Assembly (NCBI RefSeq): GCF_002934365.1
Contig: NZ_PTIY01000010.1
Location: 1 to 64,000 of the forward strand
From: Methylobacter tundripaludum
Lineage (GTDB): Bacteria; Pseudomonadota; Gammaproteobacteria; Methylococcales; Methylomonadaceae
Direction: 5' to 3'
Length of the DNA: 64,000 nt
Shown: positions 52,517 through 61,036 of the stretch, in pieces
Position numbering within the stretch: the stretch's first letter is position 1
How the letters are laid out: every line of letters begins with the position of its first letter
Position numbers and translations under genes: made by a program
The notes under the pieces: generated by a model
What the model saw: the letters and a program-made list of their open reading frames with translations, nothing else
Told to the model about the DNA's origin: nothing
The model's database searches: none

Positions 52517-54205
52517 TCAAAATCGTTCAAAATCATGTTCATTAAATTCAGGTTTGGTTCCTCCCGCCTTGCTGACCGGCATGGGCGTCGGTGTTACCGG
52601 AGAAGGTCCGGCCGAAGTAAAATGAGGAGCGGTTTTTTTGTTGGCGCCCGTCTGTTTGCCGGGAAGGATGGATTGTCTCGTTTGGCCTTTAGCGGTGCGA
52701 CTTTGGTTCGCATCCACTTTAAAGAACGCCATAACCTGTTGCAGCTGCATGGCTTGGCCGCTCAACTCTTCCGCCGTGGCGGCAAGCTGTTCCGAACCCG
52801 ATGCGTTTTGTTGCGCCGCTTTATCCAACTGGCCGACCGCATCGCTGATCTGGCCTATGCCTTGCGCCTGCTCTTCTGAAGACGCGGTAATTTCTTCGAC
52901 CAGATCGGCTGTTTTCTGAATATTGGGTACCATTTGCGCTAACAGGTTACCCGCGTCTTCGGCAATCTTGACGCTGTTTTTGGCCAGCGTATTGATTTCT
53001 TGCGCGGTTATCCGGCTGTTTTCCGCCAGCTTCCTGACTTCGGCTGCGACAACGGTAAAACCTTTGCCGTGTTCGCCGGCCAAGGCTGCTTCAATCGCGG
53101 CATTGAGCGACAACAGATTGGTTTTATAGGCGATGTCCTCAATCAGGCTGATTTTTTCAGCGATTTCCTTCATCGCGTCTACGGTGCGTTTCACCGCCTG
53201 CCCGCCATTGGCGGCCTCTTCCGCAGCCGTTGTCGCCATGCCGTTGGTTAATTTAGCGTTATCGGCGTTTTGTTTAACCGATGCGCTCAACTCTTCGATG
53301 GAAGCCGTGGTCTCCTCAACGCCCGCTGCCTGTTCGGTAGCGCTTTGACTGATGGATTGGGCGGTCGCGCTGATTTCCTGCGAGGCGCTGCCCAAGGCGT
53401 CGGAATTGGTGCGCACTTGCTGCACAACGCTGCTGAGCTGGTCACGCATACTTGTCATTGATTTAGCCAACATGCCGATTTCGTCATTTTGTTCAAGGTC
53501 GATACGAACGGTCAGGTCGCCTTGGGCTAAAGACTCGGAAAACTGTTGCATCGCAAATAAAGAGCGTGAAATACCTCGAATCAACATAAAACCGATGAAT
53601 ACCGACAATAACAAACCCACTGTCAGAAGAACGATCGAAATAAAACGGCTTTCTTCATAACGGGTTTGAGCCAGATCGTATTCTTGTTTGGCGACATCCA
53701 GCTGTAATTGCATCAACGCATTGATACCTTCTGCAACAGGTACGAATAATGGGCGCACTGACTCCCTGACGGTCTTCTCCACAGCTTCGGCATTGCCGGC
53801 AAGCAGGTATTCCATGATGGGATTTAAGCCTTCAACCACAAATCGCTTACGATCGATTGCAAATTTATCGGCCAGTTTTTTCTCTTCCACCGTTAGATAG
53901 GTTGACATGTACTGATCCCATATCTTGTTAATATCGATAATATTCTGTCTGACGAGATCGATATTTTTTTGACTTTCTTCCTTGAACACCAAGGTATTGG
54001 TAATTGCCAGCCGATTAGCCAGTAATTTTGCATTAATTTCGCCCAACTGCCCCATAGGCACAGTACGGTCGACATAAACGGTTAGCAAACCTTGATTGGC
54101 TTTTTTCATCCCGTTCAAACCGAGAGCCCCTAACGCAATAGCAAGCACTGACATTAGTCCTACAACCAAAATCAGCCGGGCTTTGATAGTGAGGTTCTTC
54201 AGCAT
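52517..54205 (-). CDS. Chemotaxis receptor (4HB type) with altered hairpin tip
   Basis: A 562-residue receptor. I choose ATG 54205, which has GGGAG nine bases before it; the frame starts 8 codons earlier. A membrane helix (ILVVGLMSVLAIALGALGL) is followed by a four-helix-bundle periplasmic sensor, a second helix (ISIVLLTVGLLLSVFIGFML), a HAMP domain, and the signalling domain. At the hairpin tip AAIEAALAGEHGKGF carries Leu375 (codon TTG, 53083-53081) where receptors almost always have Arg, a residue important in trimer contacts. The C-terminus NEHDFERF may be an unusual CheR tether. The signalling half is nearly the same as in the neighbouring receptor. Confidence 0.9.
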   Translation of the reverse strand: MLKNLTIKARLILVVGLMSVLAIALGALGLNGMKKANQGLLTVYVDRTVPMGQLGEINAKLLANRLAITNTLVFKEESQKNIDLVRQNIIDINKIWDQYMSTYLTVEEKKLADKFAIDRKRFVVEGLNPIMEYLLAGNAEAVEKTVRESVRPLFVPVAEGINALMQLQLDVAKQEYDLAQTRYEESRFISIVLLTVGLLLSVFIGFMLIRGISRSLFAMQQFSESLAQGDLTVRIDLEQNDEIGMLAKSMTSMRDQLSSVVQQVRTNSDALGSASQEISATAQSISQSATEQAAGVEETTASIEELSASVKQNADNAKLTNGMATTAAEEAANGGQAVKRTVDAMKEIAEKISLIEDIAYKTNLLSLNAAIEAALAGEHGKGFTVVAAEVRKLAENSRITAQEINTLAKNSVKIAEDAGNLLAQMVPNIQKTADLVEEITASSEEQAQGIGQISDAVGQLDKAAQQNASGSEQLAATAEELSGQAMQLQQVMAFFKVDANQSRTAKGQTRQSILPGKQTGANKKTAPHFTSAGPSPVTPTPMPVSKAGGTKPEFNEHDFERF

Positions 54206-54366
54206 GGCAAGACTCCCGTGTATATGCATATTTTCATTATTAAGTCGTTACTATTCATAGAGTACCTGGCCTGTTTTTAGATTGAAGCTCAATTTGGGAA
54301 CCCCAATATTGATAATTGGATTGTCGTTCTGTTAAAAATTCAGCCACAGCCTGCTGCGCTGGCTTT

Positions 54367-56553
54367 TTAAACACCCGACAACAACGCCAAAGCAGGATTC
54401 GCCCGCTTTTTTGCGTGATGAATAAGCCCTTGCACGTCGAGAATTAATGCCACATCACCACTACCCAGCACAGTTGCTCCGCCAATACCGTCGAGATTCT
54501 CAAACAGCTTGCCGAGCGGTTTGATTACGGTTTGATTTTCGCCATGCAACTCATCGACAACAAAACCCGCCTTGGCCTCGCCGAAACGCACGACAACCAA
54601 GCTTTCCCGTTGAGTGCGCGTGTGTTTTTTATTGTTGTGGAAGAAATCGCCCAAACGCAAATACGGCAAAACCTGCCCGCGCAGATTGACGTAATGTTGA
54701 ACGTCGTCAATTTGCCATTCGTCGCTGTTCATCTCGACGCATTCTTCGACCATACTCAACGGTATGATATAGCGTTCCTGTTGCGCTTCCACCATAAACC
54801 CATCGATAATCGCCAGCGTTAGCGGCAAATGGATTGTTACCGAAGTGCCTTGCCCCAACTCGCTGTCTACGGAAACACTGCCGCGCAATGCCTCGATATT
54901 GCGCTTGACCACATCCATACCGACGCCGCGACCGGACAGGTTGCTCGCCTCCTCTTTAGTGCTCAAGCCGGGTTCAAAAATAAGGCTGTAAATTTCACTC
55001 TTGCTGAGGACTTGATCCGGCTTAATCAGCCCTTTGGCTATCGCTTTGGCGACGATTCTTTCCGGGTCCAGGCCTTTGCCGTCGTCACTGATCTGGATCA
55101 CGATGCGTCCCGAGTCATGATAGGCGTTCAACTGTATAGTGCCTTTTTCGGGTTTTCCCGCCCGCACGCGCACTTCGGGGGATTCAATGCCATGATCAAG
55201 CGAATTGCGCACCAGGTGGGTCAGCGGATCGTTGATTTTTTCCACTACGGTTTTATCCAGTTCGGATTCGCCGCCGGTTATTTGCAATTGAATTTGCTTG
55301 CCCAATTCCTTGCTGACGTCATGCACGACTCTCTGGAAGCGCGTAAACGTTTCGCCGATCTGCACCATGCGTAATTGCAATGCGGTATCGCGTATATCTT
55401 CCACCAGATGACTCATGGTCGAGGCGACGTCGTCGACATCGGACAAGCCGTGCTTATCGACCATCAGCCGCATCGCGGCGCCCGAAATAACCAATTCCCC
55501 GACCAGATTGATAAGATAACCCAGCTTGGCGGCGTCTACCCGGATGTAATTGGACTCCTTGTTAATCTTTTGTTTGACTGCTTCCTGCTTTTTAAGCGCC
55601 TGCTCTATGACCGGTTGCTGCAATATATTTTTTTCCACCAGCCTTTCGCCGAGCGGTTTCGCCTCGGCATCATCATCTTCGCGCTGCTCGTGAAGCGTGT
55701 TTGCAACTTCTTTTTCAGTCAAGGCGCCGATCTCGACCAGCATTTCGCCTAAGCGCTTGACTTGATCTTCCGGTAAATTCGCCAGCAACTGCACGTAGTG
55801 TTCCTGCCTGGAATTCGGCGGCAAGATATGAATATCGCAATCGTCCTCGGCAAACTCGAACACGTCTTCTATCGTTTTTTTATCGGCGCTGCTGTTAAAA
55901 GCTATTTTAAAATTGAGGTAACAATCCTCGGGAACCATATCCTCAATGCGCGGAAGCGCCGGCATGGTAATAATCACTTCGATTATTTTTCCAAGCGTTT
56001 GCAGATAACGGATAAACGACAGCGGATCCATGCCGTTTCGGAGGGCGTCCTTTTTAAAAGCCAGGCTGATAACCCAATTATCGCTGCTGTTAGACGTATT
56101 GGGATCGACTTCAAAATGATCGGCTTTTTCCTCTTGGGTCGAGGGCATGCCTCCGGCGGCGGGTGCTCCGGTTAACCGGACAATCAGCGCCTGATTTTGC
56201 TGCTGCAACGCTTCCGGCAGCGGTTCGCCCTCATTGAAAAGAACGTGCTGAATCAGCTGCGCCGTGTGGTCTTTACAGGCCAGCAAAACCGAGATGAGTT
56301 CTGCATCAATCAAACGCTCGCCGTTTCTAACCCGGTCCAACACGGTTTCGGCCTCATGGGTGAAAGCGACAACATCGTCGAACCCAAACAATCCCGAAGA
56401 CCCTTTAATGGTGTGCATCGCGCGAAAAATACTGTTGATGCAATCAGCGTCGTCGGGCGCGCCTTCCAAGCCTAACAAGGCTTCTTCCATTGCCGTCAGT
56501 AATTCGTCGACTTCCTGGGAAAAGGTTTCTAAGGCGGGGTTCATATCGCTCAT
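54367..56553 (-). CDS. cheA: Chemotaxis histidine kinase CheA
   Basis: A 728-residue CheA; ATG 56553 is used because GGAAAAA precedes it and it overlaps the STAS stop in ATGA. The HPt domain has H47 in FRAMHTIKGSSGLFGF. A middle region (about 160-330) with LGEMLVEIGALTEKEVANTLHEQ is followed by the dimerisation domain, ATPase domain with HLVRNSLDHGIESP (N box), ISDDGKGLDPERI (G1) and GRGVGMDVVKRNIEALRG (G2), and a CheW-like regulatory domain with VNLRGQVLPYLRLGDFF. It phosphorylates CheY and CheB. It follows the STAS gene in the minus-strand order CheZ-like, CheY, STAS, CheA. Confidence 0.95.
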   Translation of the reverse strand: MSDMNPALETFSQEVDELLTAMEEALLGLEGAPDDADCINSIFRAMHTIKGSSGLFGFDDVVAFTHEAETVLDRVRNGERLIDAELISVLLACKDHTAQLIQHVLFNEGEPLPEALQQQNQALIVRLTGAPAAGGMPSTQEEKADHFEVDPNTSNSSDNWVISLAFKKDALRNGMDPLSFIRYLQTLGKIIEVIITMPALPRIEDMVPEDCYLNFKIAFNSSADKKTIEDVFEFAEDDCDIHILPPNSRQEHYVQLLANLPEDQVKRLGEMLVEIGALTEKEVANTLHEQREDDDAEAKPLGERLVEKNILQQPVIEQALKKQEAVKQKINKESNYIRVDAAKLGYLINLVGELVISGAAMRLMVDKHGLSDVDDVASTMSHLVEDIRDTALQLRMVQIGETFTRFQRVVHDVSKELGKQIQLQITGGESELDKTVVEKINDPLTHLVRNSLDHGIESPEVRVRAGKPEKGTIQLNAYHDSGRIVIQISDDGKGLDPERIVAKAIAKGLIKPDQVLSKSEIYSLIFEPGLSTKEEASNLSGRGVGMDVVKRNIEALRGSVSVDSELGQGTSVTIHLPLTLAIIDGFMVEAQQERYIIPLSMVEECVEMNSDEWQIDDVQHYVNLRGQVLPYLRLGDFFHNNKKHTRTQRESLVVVRFGEAKAGFVVDELHGENQTVIKPLGKLFENLDGIGGATVLGSGDVALILDVQGLIHHAKKRANPALALLSGV

Positions 56554-56882
56554 GATTTTTTCCAATTAGCGGGGATAACAATGGGATCGCCAAAATACAT
56601 ACCGAGTTTGAGCAGCTCAAAAACCTCAATCACCGCTTCGCTGTGCCGCAACAATCGCAGCGTAAACCCTCGTTTTTGCGCTTCGGCCTTCAGTAACAAC
56701 AGCAATTGCAAACCCGCGCTGTCTATTTCAGTGACGGCCGACAAATCAAGCTGCAACTCCCTTGTACCCGGATGAAAATACCCCAACAAGGTTTCCTTGA
56801 GCGATTCGGCATTGTAGATAGTCATGTCATCCTTAATGGCCAATTGAACTGTCCCGTCATTTTTCTTAGCTTTTGCAGTCAT
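56550..56882 (-). CDS. STAS-domain protein
   Basis: A 110-residue single STAS domain, as in anti-sigma factor antagonists. It has a start AIKDDMTIYNAESLKETLLGYFHPGTRELQLDLSAVTEIDSAGLQLLLLL, split here as two parts: the strand-helix AESLKETLLG, and DSAGLQLL, whose Ser is the usual phosphorylation site. STAS genes beside cheY and cheA occur in other gammaproteobacterial clusters, where they modulate signalling; the partner kinase is not evident here. Its stop overlaps the CheA start by 4 bp. Confidence 0.85.
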   Translation of the reverse strand: MTAKAKKNDGTVQLAIKDDMTIYNAESLKETLLGYFHPGTRELQLDLSAVTEIDSAGLQLLLLLKAEAQKRGFTLRLLRHSEAVIEVFELLKLGMYFGDPIVIPANWKKS

Positions 56883-56900
56883 GGCATCTCTCGGATAAGG

Positions 56901-57269
56901 TTACGGCAGCACTAATTTGGCAATGGCTGCGAGCAGGATAGGCGGTTGGAAAGGTTTGGTCACCCAGGCTTTAGCACCGGCCTCTTTGGCGGCCCGTTTC
57001 TTATCGTCTTCCATTTCAGTAGTCAGCATAATGATGGGGGTGAATTTGTAATGGTCGAGTTGTTTAACGGCTTTAACAAAGGTAATGCCGTCCATAACCG
57101 GCATATTAATATCGCTGACGATAAGATGGATTTTCACCCCAGTCAGTTTGCTTAACGCGTCTTTGCCGTCGCACGCTTCGATCACCTCATAACCCGCACC
57201 TTTTAGGGCAATGCTGACAACCTGCCGCATTGAGGCCGAGTCGTCCACGATCATAATTGTTTTTGCCAT
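56901..57269 (-). CDS. cheY: CheY response regulator
   Basis: A 122-residue single receiver domain. The phosphoacceptor is D53 in LIVSDINMPVMDG, the acidic pocket is DD (9-10), with the conserved threonine in IIMLTTE and lysine in AWVTKPFQPP. It carries the signal from CheA to the flagellar motor. It lies 18 bp upstream of the STAS gene and 46 bp downstream of the membrane protein with CheZ-like motifs. Confidence 0.93.
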   Translation of the reverse strand: MAKTIMIVDDSASMRQVVSIALKGAGYEVIEACDGKDALSKLTGVKIHLIVSDINMPVMDGITFVKAVKQLDHYKFTPIIMLTTEMEDDKKRAAKEAGAKAWVTKPFQPPILLAAIAKLVLP

Positions 57270-57315
57270 AAGTTAAAGCCCAGTGTTGAATTAAAAAATA
57301 CGTTCTTGATTCGCA

Positions 57316-58224
57316 TCAAAAAAAAGTTAAATCATCGTCTGAGTCGTCCGGCGAATGCTTAGCCCGGGAACTGACCGACTTGTAGTTTTCTTCTATATGC
57401 TCTACGGCTTTATCGACTTCAAGCATATCGCCGTCGCGATTACTGCCCTGCTGTTGAATTCTTTCGATGGTTTTTTGTAGATTCAGCAAGTTGTTTTCGA
57501 CTTGCGTTAATATCTGGCTGACGCGATCCTGAAACTGCAAGGCCACCAGGACATTATTGATCTCGCCGCGAATTTGCTCGGCATGGTTTCTAAGCGCGCA
57601 GGCATCATCGCGGTAATGGCCCAGAACTTGGCTCAAAAGGGCTAATGTCTGGTTGATATTGGCTTCGGCCTGGGACAAGACTGCGTCATCAACGGCTTTT
57701 TGCTCTGCCTGACGAAGCTGTCCGAGCAAATCCAGAATCGGTTGCAGCAAATCGCGACAGGCATCGATTACGCTGTCCAGGTGGTTGCTTTGCCGCCCGC
57801 CAAAGGCATTATCGGTGCTGTCTACAATCAGTTGGAGTTCGTTGACCATGCAGGAAAAACGGCTCGATAGCGAAGTAATTTCCTGCTCGGTATGCTCGCG
57901 CGAAACCATTACGTGCTGGGAAAGTATAGGACTGATGGTCAGCAGCAGCCGCTCCAACTCGCCGGTATAGGTCGAAACCGCCGCTATCTTGCTGTTTTCG
58001 TCCTGAGCCCAGCGGAAATTGGTTTGCGCCAATTCGTTATCATGGCGGCGCCACAAAAACAAACCGCTTCCAATCCCGAAAAACACCAGCAGCACACTGA
58101 ACAACACATTATATAAGGTAGCGCCGTATTGCCACCCCACGACCATACCACCCAATATTACCGGCAATGCAGAAAGTGAAATGTACAAAAATTTACCGTC
58201 GGCATTGTTCTGGATCTGCTGCAT
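57316..58224 (-). CDS. Membrane-anchored protein with CheZ-like motifs
   Basis: A 302-residue protein from ATG 58224, which has GGGG 8 bases before it; an ATG 10 codons earlier lacks a site. Two membrane helices (FLYISLSALPVILGGMVVGWQYG and TLYNVLFSVLLVFFGIGSGLFLW) precede a long helical cytoplasmic part. Near residues 227-240, LVALQFQDRVSQIL contains D233-x-x-x-Q237, the same D-x-x-x-Q as the catalytic D143/Q147 of CheZ (DFQDLTGQVI in E. coli). The C-terminal peptide SDDDLTFF (295-302) resembles the CheY-binding tail DDLLDSLGF of CheZ. The gene sits directly upstream of cheY, and no ordinary cheZ gene is present. I infer a membrane-bound CheY-P phosphatase; not proven. Confidence 0.6.
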   Translation of the reverse strand: MQQIQNNADGKFLYISLSALPVILGGMVVGWQYGATLYNVLFSVLLVFFGIGSGLFLWRRHDNELAQTNFRWAQDENSKIAAVSTYTGELERLLLTISPILSQHVMVSREHTEQEITSLSSRFSCMVNELQLIVDSTDNAFGGRQSNHLDSVIDACRDLLQPILDLLGQLRQAEQKAVDDAVLSQAEANINQTLALLSQVLGHYRDDACALRNHAEQIRGEINNVLVALQFQDRVSQILTQVENNLLNLQKTIERIQQQGSNRDGDMLEVDKAVEHIEENYKSVSSRAKHSPDDSDDDLTFF

Positions 58225-58477
58225 TAAAATCCCCGTTGTTCTTGCGAAGGACATAGTTTAGTATGTAATCATACTTATATCCATTCAAAACTGTACGGAA
58301 TATACGGCAATAACATTTTAATTATATTGACTTTTACAAAGAATCTATAATCAATTGCTTACGAGCTTTATTTTCGCATAGCGCCTTAAGCCATCCTCCT
58401 CCCTATAGACCATACGGTTTTATATAGGCGCGATTACGGCCGAGATGACATATTAAGATCACTTAAAGCAGGAATTT

Positions 58478-59293
58478 ATTATCAGCTTAGAACCCATAAG
58501 CGCCGAAGAGTTTTCCCATTTCAGGCGCGTTATTTACGATCACGCAGGCATTGCGCTCACCCCGGAAAAAAAAATCATGGTGGCCAGTCGCTTAGCCAAG
58601 CGCTTACTGCATTATGGTTTGCAAACCTACGGGCAATACTACCAATTGCTGAATACAGGACAACATCCCCAGGAATTTCAATTGATGGTTAATATTCTGA
58701 CCACCAATGAAACTTATTTTTTCCGTGAACCCAAGCATTTTGATTTCCTTCAGGAACAGATTGTTAAAACCTGGCGCGGCGATAATTTCCGCCTGTGGAG
58801 CGCCGCAAGCTCGACAGGCGAAGAAAGTTACTCCATCGGCATGACATTGGCCGAGACTCTGGGCATGAGAAAATGGGAAGTATTCGGCTCGGATCTCAAT
58901 ACCGAAGTGCTGGACACCGCGCGTCAAGGCGTTTATTTAATGGATAGACTGGATAATATGGATAAGCGTTTCCTGGATAAATATTGCCTGAAAGGCGTGC
59001 GTTCGCAAGAAGGCTATTTTCGCGTCGATGAAAAAATAAGAAAACGCGTCAGTTTCGGCCAGATCAACCTTAAAACCCCGCTTCCCAAAAGCCTTGGGCA
59101 ATTTGATGTTATTTTTTTGCGCAATGTGCTGATCTACTTTGATACCGAAACCAAGCAAGATATAGTCCAGCGCGTCATTTCGGCGTTAAAACCGGGCGGC
59201 TATTTTTTTATCAGCCATTCCGAAACGTTGCACAACATTAAAACCGGATTATCCGTAGTGGCGCCTTCCATTTATCAAAAACCATGCAAATAG
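58478..59293 (+). CDS. cheR: Chemotaxis methyltransferase CheR, atypical start
   Basis: CheR methylates receptor glutamates. The catalytic part has VNILTTNETYFFREPKHF, LWSAASSTGEESYSIGMTLAE and FDVIFLRNVLIYF. The N-terminal helix expected for the family (ISLEPISAEEFSHFRRVIYD, then HAGIALTPEKKIMVASRLAKRL) is encoded in the same frame upstream of the only ATG (58577), but no ATG, GTG or TTG precedes it before the stop at 58454. I therefore suggest an ATT (58478) or ATC (58481) start behind AGGA (58470-58473). Starting at 58577 would remove about 33 residues of the N-terminal domain. It overlaps cheD by 10 bp. Confidence 0.75.
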   Translation: MISLEPISAEEFSHFRRVIYDHAGIALTPEKKIMVASRLAKRLLHYGLQTYGQYYQLLNTGQHPQEFQLMVNILTTNETYFFREPKHFDFLQEQIVKTWRGDNFRLWSAASSTGEESYSIGMTLAETLGMRKWEVFGSDLNTEVLDTARQGVYLMDRLDNMDKRFLDKYCLKGVRSQEGYFRVDEKIRKRVSFGQINLKTPLPKSLGQFDVIFLRNVLIYFDTETKQDIVQRVISALKPGGYFFISHSETLHNIKTGLSVVAPSIYQKPCK

Positions 59294-59883
59294 GGCAATA
59301 TCAGGGACTGCCGCGCATCATCATCGATCCCGGCGAAAGTTATGTCACTAAAAAAGATGAAATAATTTCCACCCTGCTGGGTTCTTGCGTGGCGGCATGT
59401 TTGTATGATCCGGTAAATCATGTGATCGGCATGAATCATTTCCTGCTGGCTCAGCAGCATGCAGCCCATAATGCGGCCTTATTGGGCTCGGAAGGCGGAC
59501 GCTACGGCATCCATGCGATGGAGCTGCTGATCAATCAAATGTTGAAACAGGGCGCGCAACGCATCCATTTAAAAGCCAAAGCCTTTGGCGGCGGCGATGT
59601 GCTGAAATTGGGCAATGAATTACGCGGCGGGCAATCCATAGGCGCGGTCAATTGCGAGTTTATTAAAACTTTTTTGCGTACCGAGCGCATCCCATTAATA
59701 GCATCCGCCTTGGGCGGCCCTATAGGCCGCAATATTTTTTTCCTGGCCAGCGATTTCTCCGTTTATGTCAAAACCATTGAAAGAAGCGAAGAACAAGCCG
59801 TTATTAAACAAGAAAAACGTTTCCTGGAAAAAAACACCACTGCACAGACACAGCAGCCGCCGAATCAGGCCGATTTCTGGTAA
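59284..59883 (+). CDS. cheD: Chemoreceptor glutamine deamidase CheD
   Basis: A 199-residue CheD. The catalytic cysteine and histidine are in LLGSCVAACLYD and IGMNHFLL, with the conserved threonine region and KAFGGGDVL. It deamidates receptor glutamines and can also aid CheY dephosphorylation in some bacteria. It overlaps the cheR stop and precedes cheB by 22 bp in the plus-strand order cheR-cheD-cheB. Length is usual (about 160-220). Confidence 0.93.
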   Translation: MQIGQYQGLPRIIIDPGESYVTKKDEIISTLLGSCVAACLYDPVNHVIGMNHFLLAQQHAAHNAALLGSEGGRYGIHAMELLINQMLKQGAQRIHLKAKAFGGGDVLKLGNELRGGQSIGAVNCEFIKTFLRTERIPLIASALGGPIGRNIFFLASDFSVYVKTIERSEEQAVIKQEKRFLEKNTTAQTQQPPNQADFW

Positions 59884-59905
59884 CCGCACTCAATAATTAA
59901 ACAAC

Positions 59906-60988
59906 ATGCCAACTGAAATTAAAGTATTGATTGTCGACGACTCCGCCGTGGTGCGACAGGTATTAACCGGCTTACTGGACGGCGTATCGGGATTAAAAGT
60001 CATCGGCGCAGCGCCCGACCCTATTTTCGCGATGAAACGCATGGAAACCGAATGGCCTGATGTCATCGTATTGGACATTGAAATGCCGCGCATGGACGGC
60101 GTGACTTTCCTTAGAAAACTGATGAGCGAGCGCCCCACTCCGGTGGTCATTTGCTCCACCTTAACGGAAAAAGGCGCGGAAGTGACTATGCAGGCGATGA
60201 GTGCCGGAGCGGTCGATATTATTACCAAGCCGAAGGTAAACTTGCGCGGTTTCCTGCAAGAATCCAAAACTGCCATTGTCGACGTTATCAAAGCCGCCGT
60301 AGGCTCCCGCCCCAGCGTCATCAAGTCCGCCTCAACCTCGCCCAGCCGCGCCCCGGCAAACACTCTCAGTGCGTGCGTCCCAAAGCCGATGGTGCAAACG
60401 ACCGACCGGGTCATTGTGATCGGCACCTCGACCGGCGGCACCCAGGCCTTGGAATACCTGTTCACCCAACTGCCGCGTACCGCCCCGCCTATTGTCGTGG
60501 TGCAACACATGCCGGAACATTTTACCGCCGCATTTGCCAAAAGGCTGGACGGCATTTGCCAGGTGACGGTAAAAGAAGCCGCGCAAAATGACCGCGCCTT
60601 GCCCGGCTTGGTGTTGATCGCTCCCGGCGGCAAGCACATGCTGCTGCAACGCAGCGGCGCGCAGTATCAGGTTGAGGTCAAAGACGGCCCGCTGGTCAGT
60701 AGACACCGCCCATCGGTTGACGTACTATTCCGCTCCAGCGCTCAATCTGCCGGGGCTAACGCCGTGGGCATCATCCTGACCGGCATGGGCGATGACGGCG
60801 CGCACGGCATGAAGGAGATGCACGATGCCGGAGCGCTGACCATAGCGCAAGATGAAGCCAGTTGCGTGGTCTACGGCATGCCCAAAGAAGCCGTCAAACT
60901 CGGCGCCGTCGATGGCATTCTGCCGCTGTCGTCCATCCCGCAACTGATCATGCAGGCTCCTACCCGGGCGCTGTTTAAAAGAACCTAA
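59906..60988 (+). CDS. cheB: Chemotaxis methylesterase CheB
   Basis: A 360-residue CheB. The receiver domain has D57 in [13 protein letters not shown], joined by a linker to the methylesterase domain, whose catalytic triad lies in [11 protein letters not shown] (Ser), VVQHMPEHF (His) and [10 protein letters not shown] (Asp). It removes receptor methyl groups and can deamidate glutamines. It is the last gene of cheR-cheD-cheB. Length is as expected. Confidence 0.95.
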   Translation: MPTEIKVLIVDDSAVVRQVLTGLLDGVSGLKVIGAAPDPIFAMKRMETEWPDVIVLDIEMPRMDGVTFLRKLMSERPTPVVICSTLTEKGAEVTMQAMSAGAVDIITKPKVNLRGFLQESKTAIVDVIKAAVGSRPSVIKSASTSPSRAPANTLSACVPKPMVQTTDRVIVIGTSTGGTQALEYLFTQLPRTAPPIVVVQHMPEHFTAAFAKRLDGICQVTVKEAAQNDRALPGLVLIAPGGKHMLLQRSGAQYQVEVKDGPLVSRHRPSVDVLFRSSAQSAGANAVGIILTGMGDDGAHGMKEMHDAGALTIAQDEASCVVYGMPKEAVKLGAVDGILPLSSIPQLIMQAPTRALFKRT

Positions 60989-61036
60989 CCGTTACGCCCC
61001 CCTTATTGAGATTGCATTCGGAGTTGAATCCACCTT

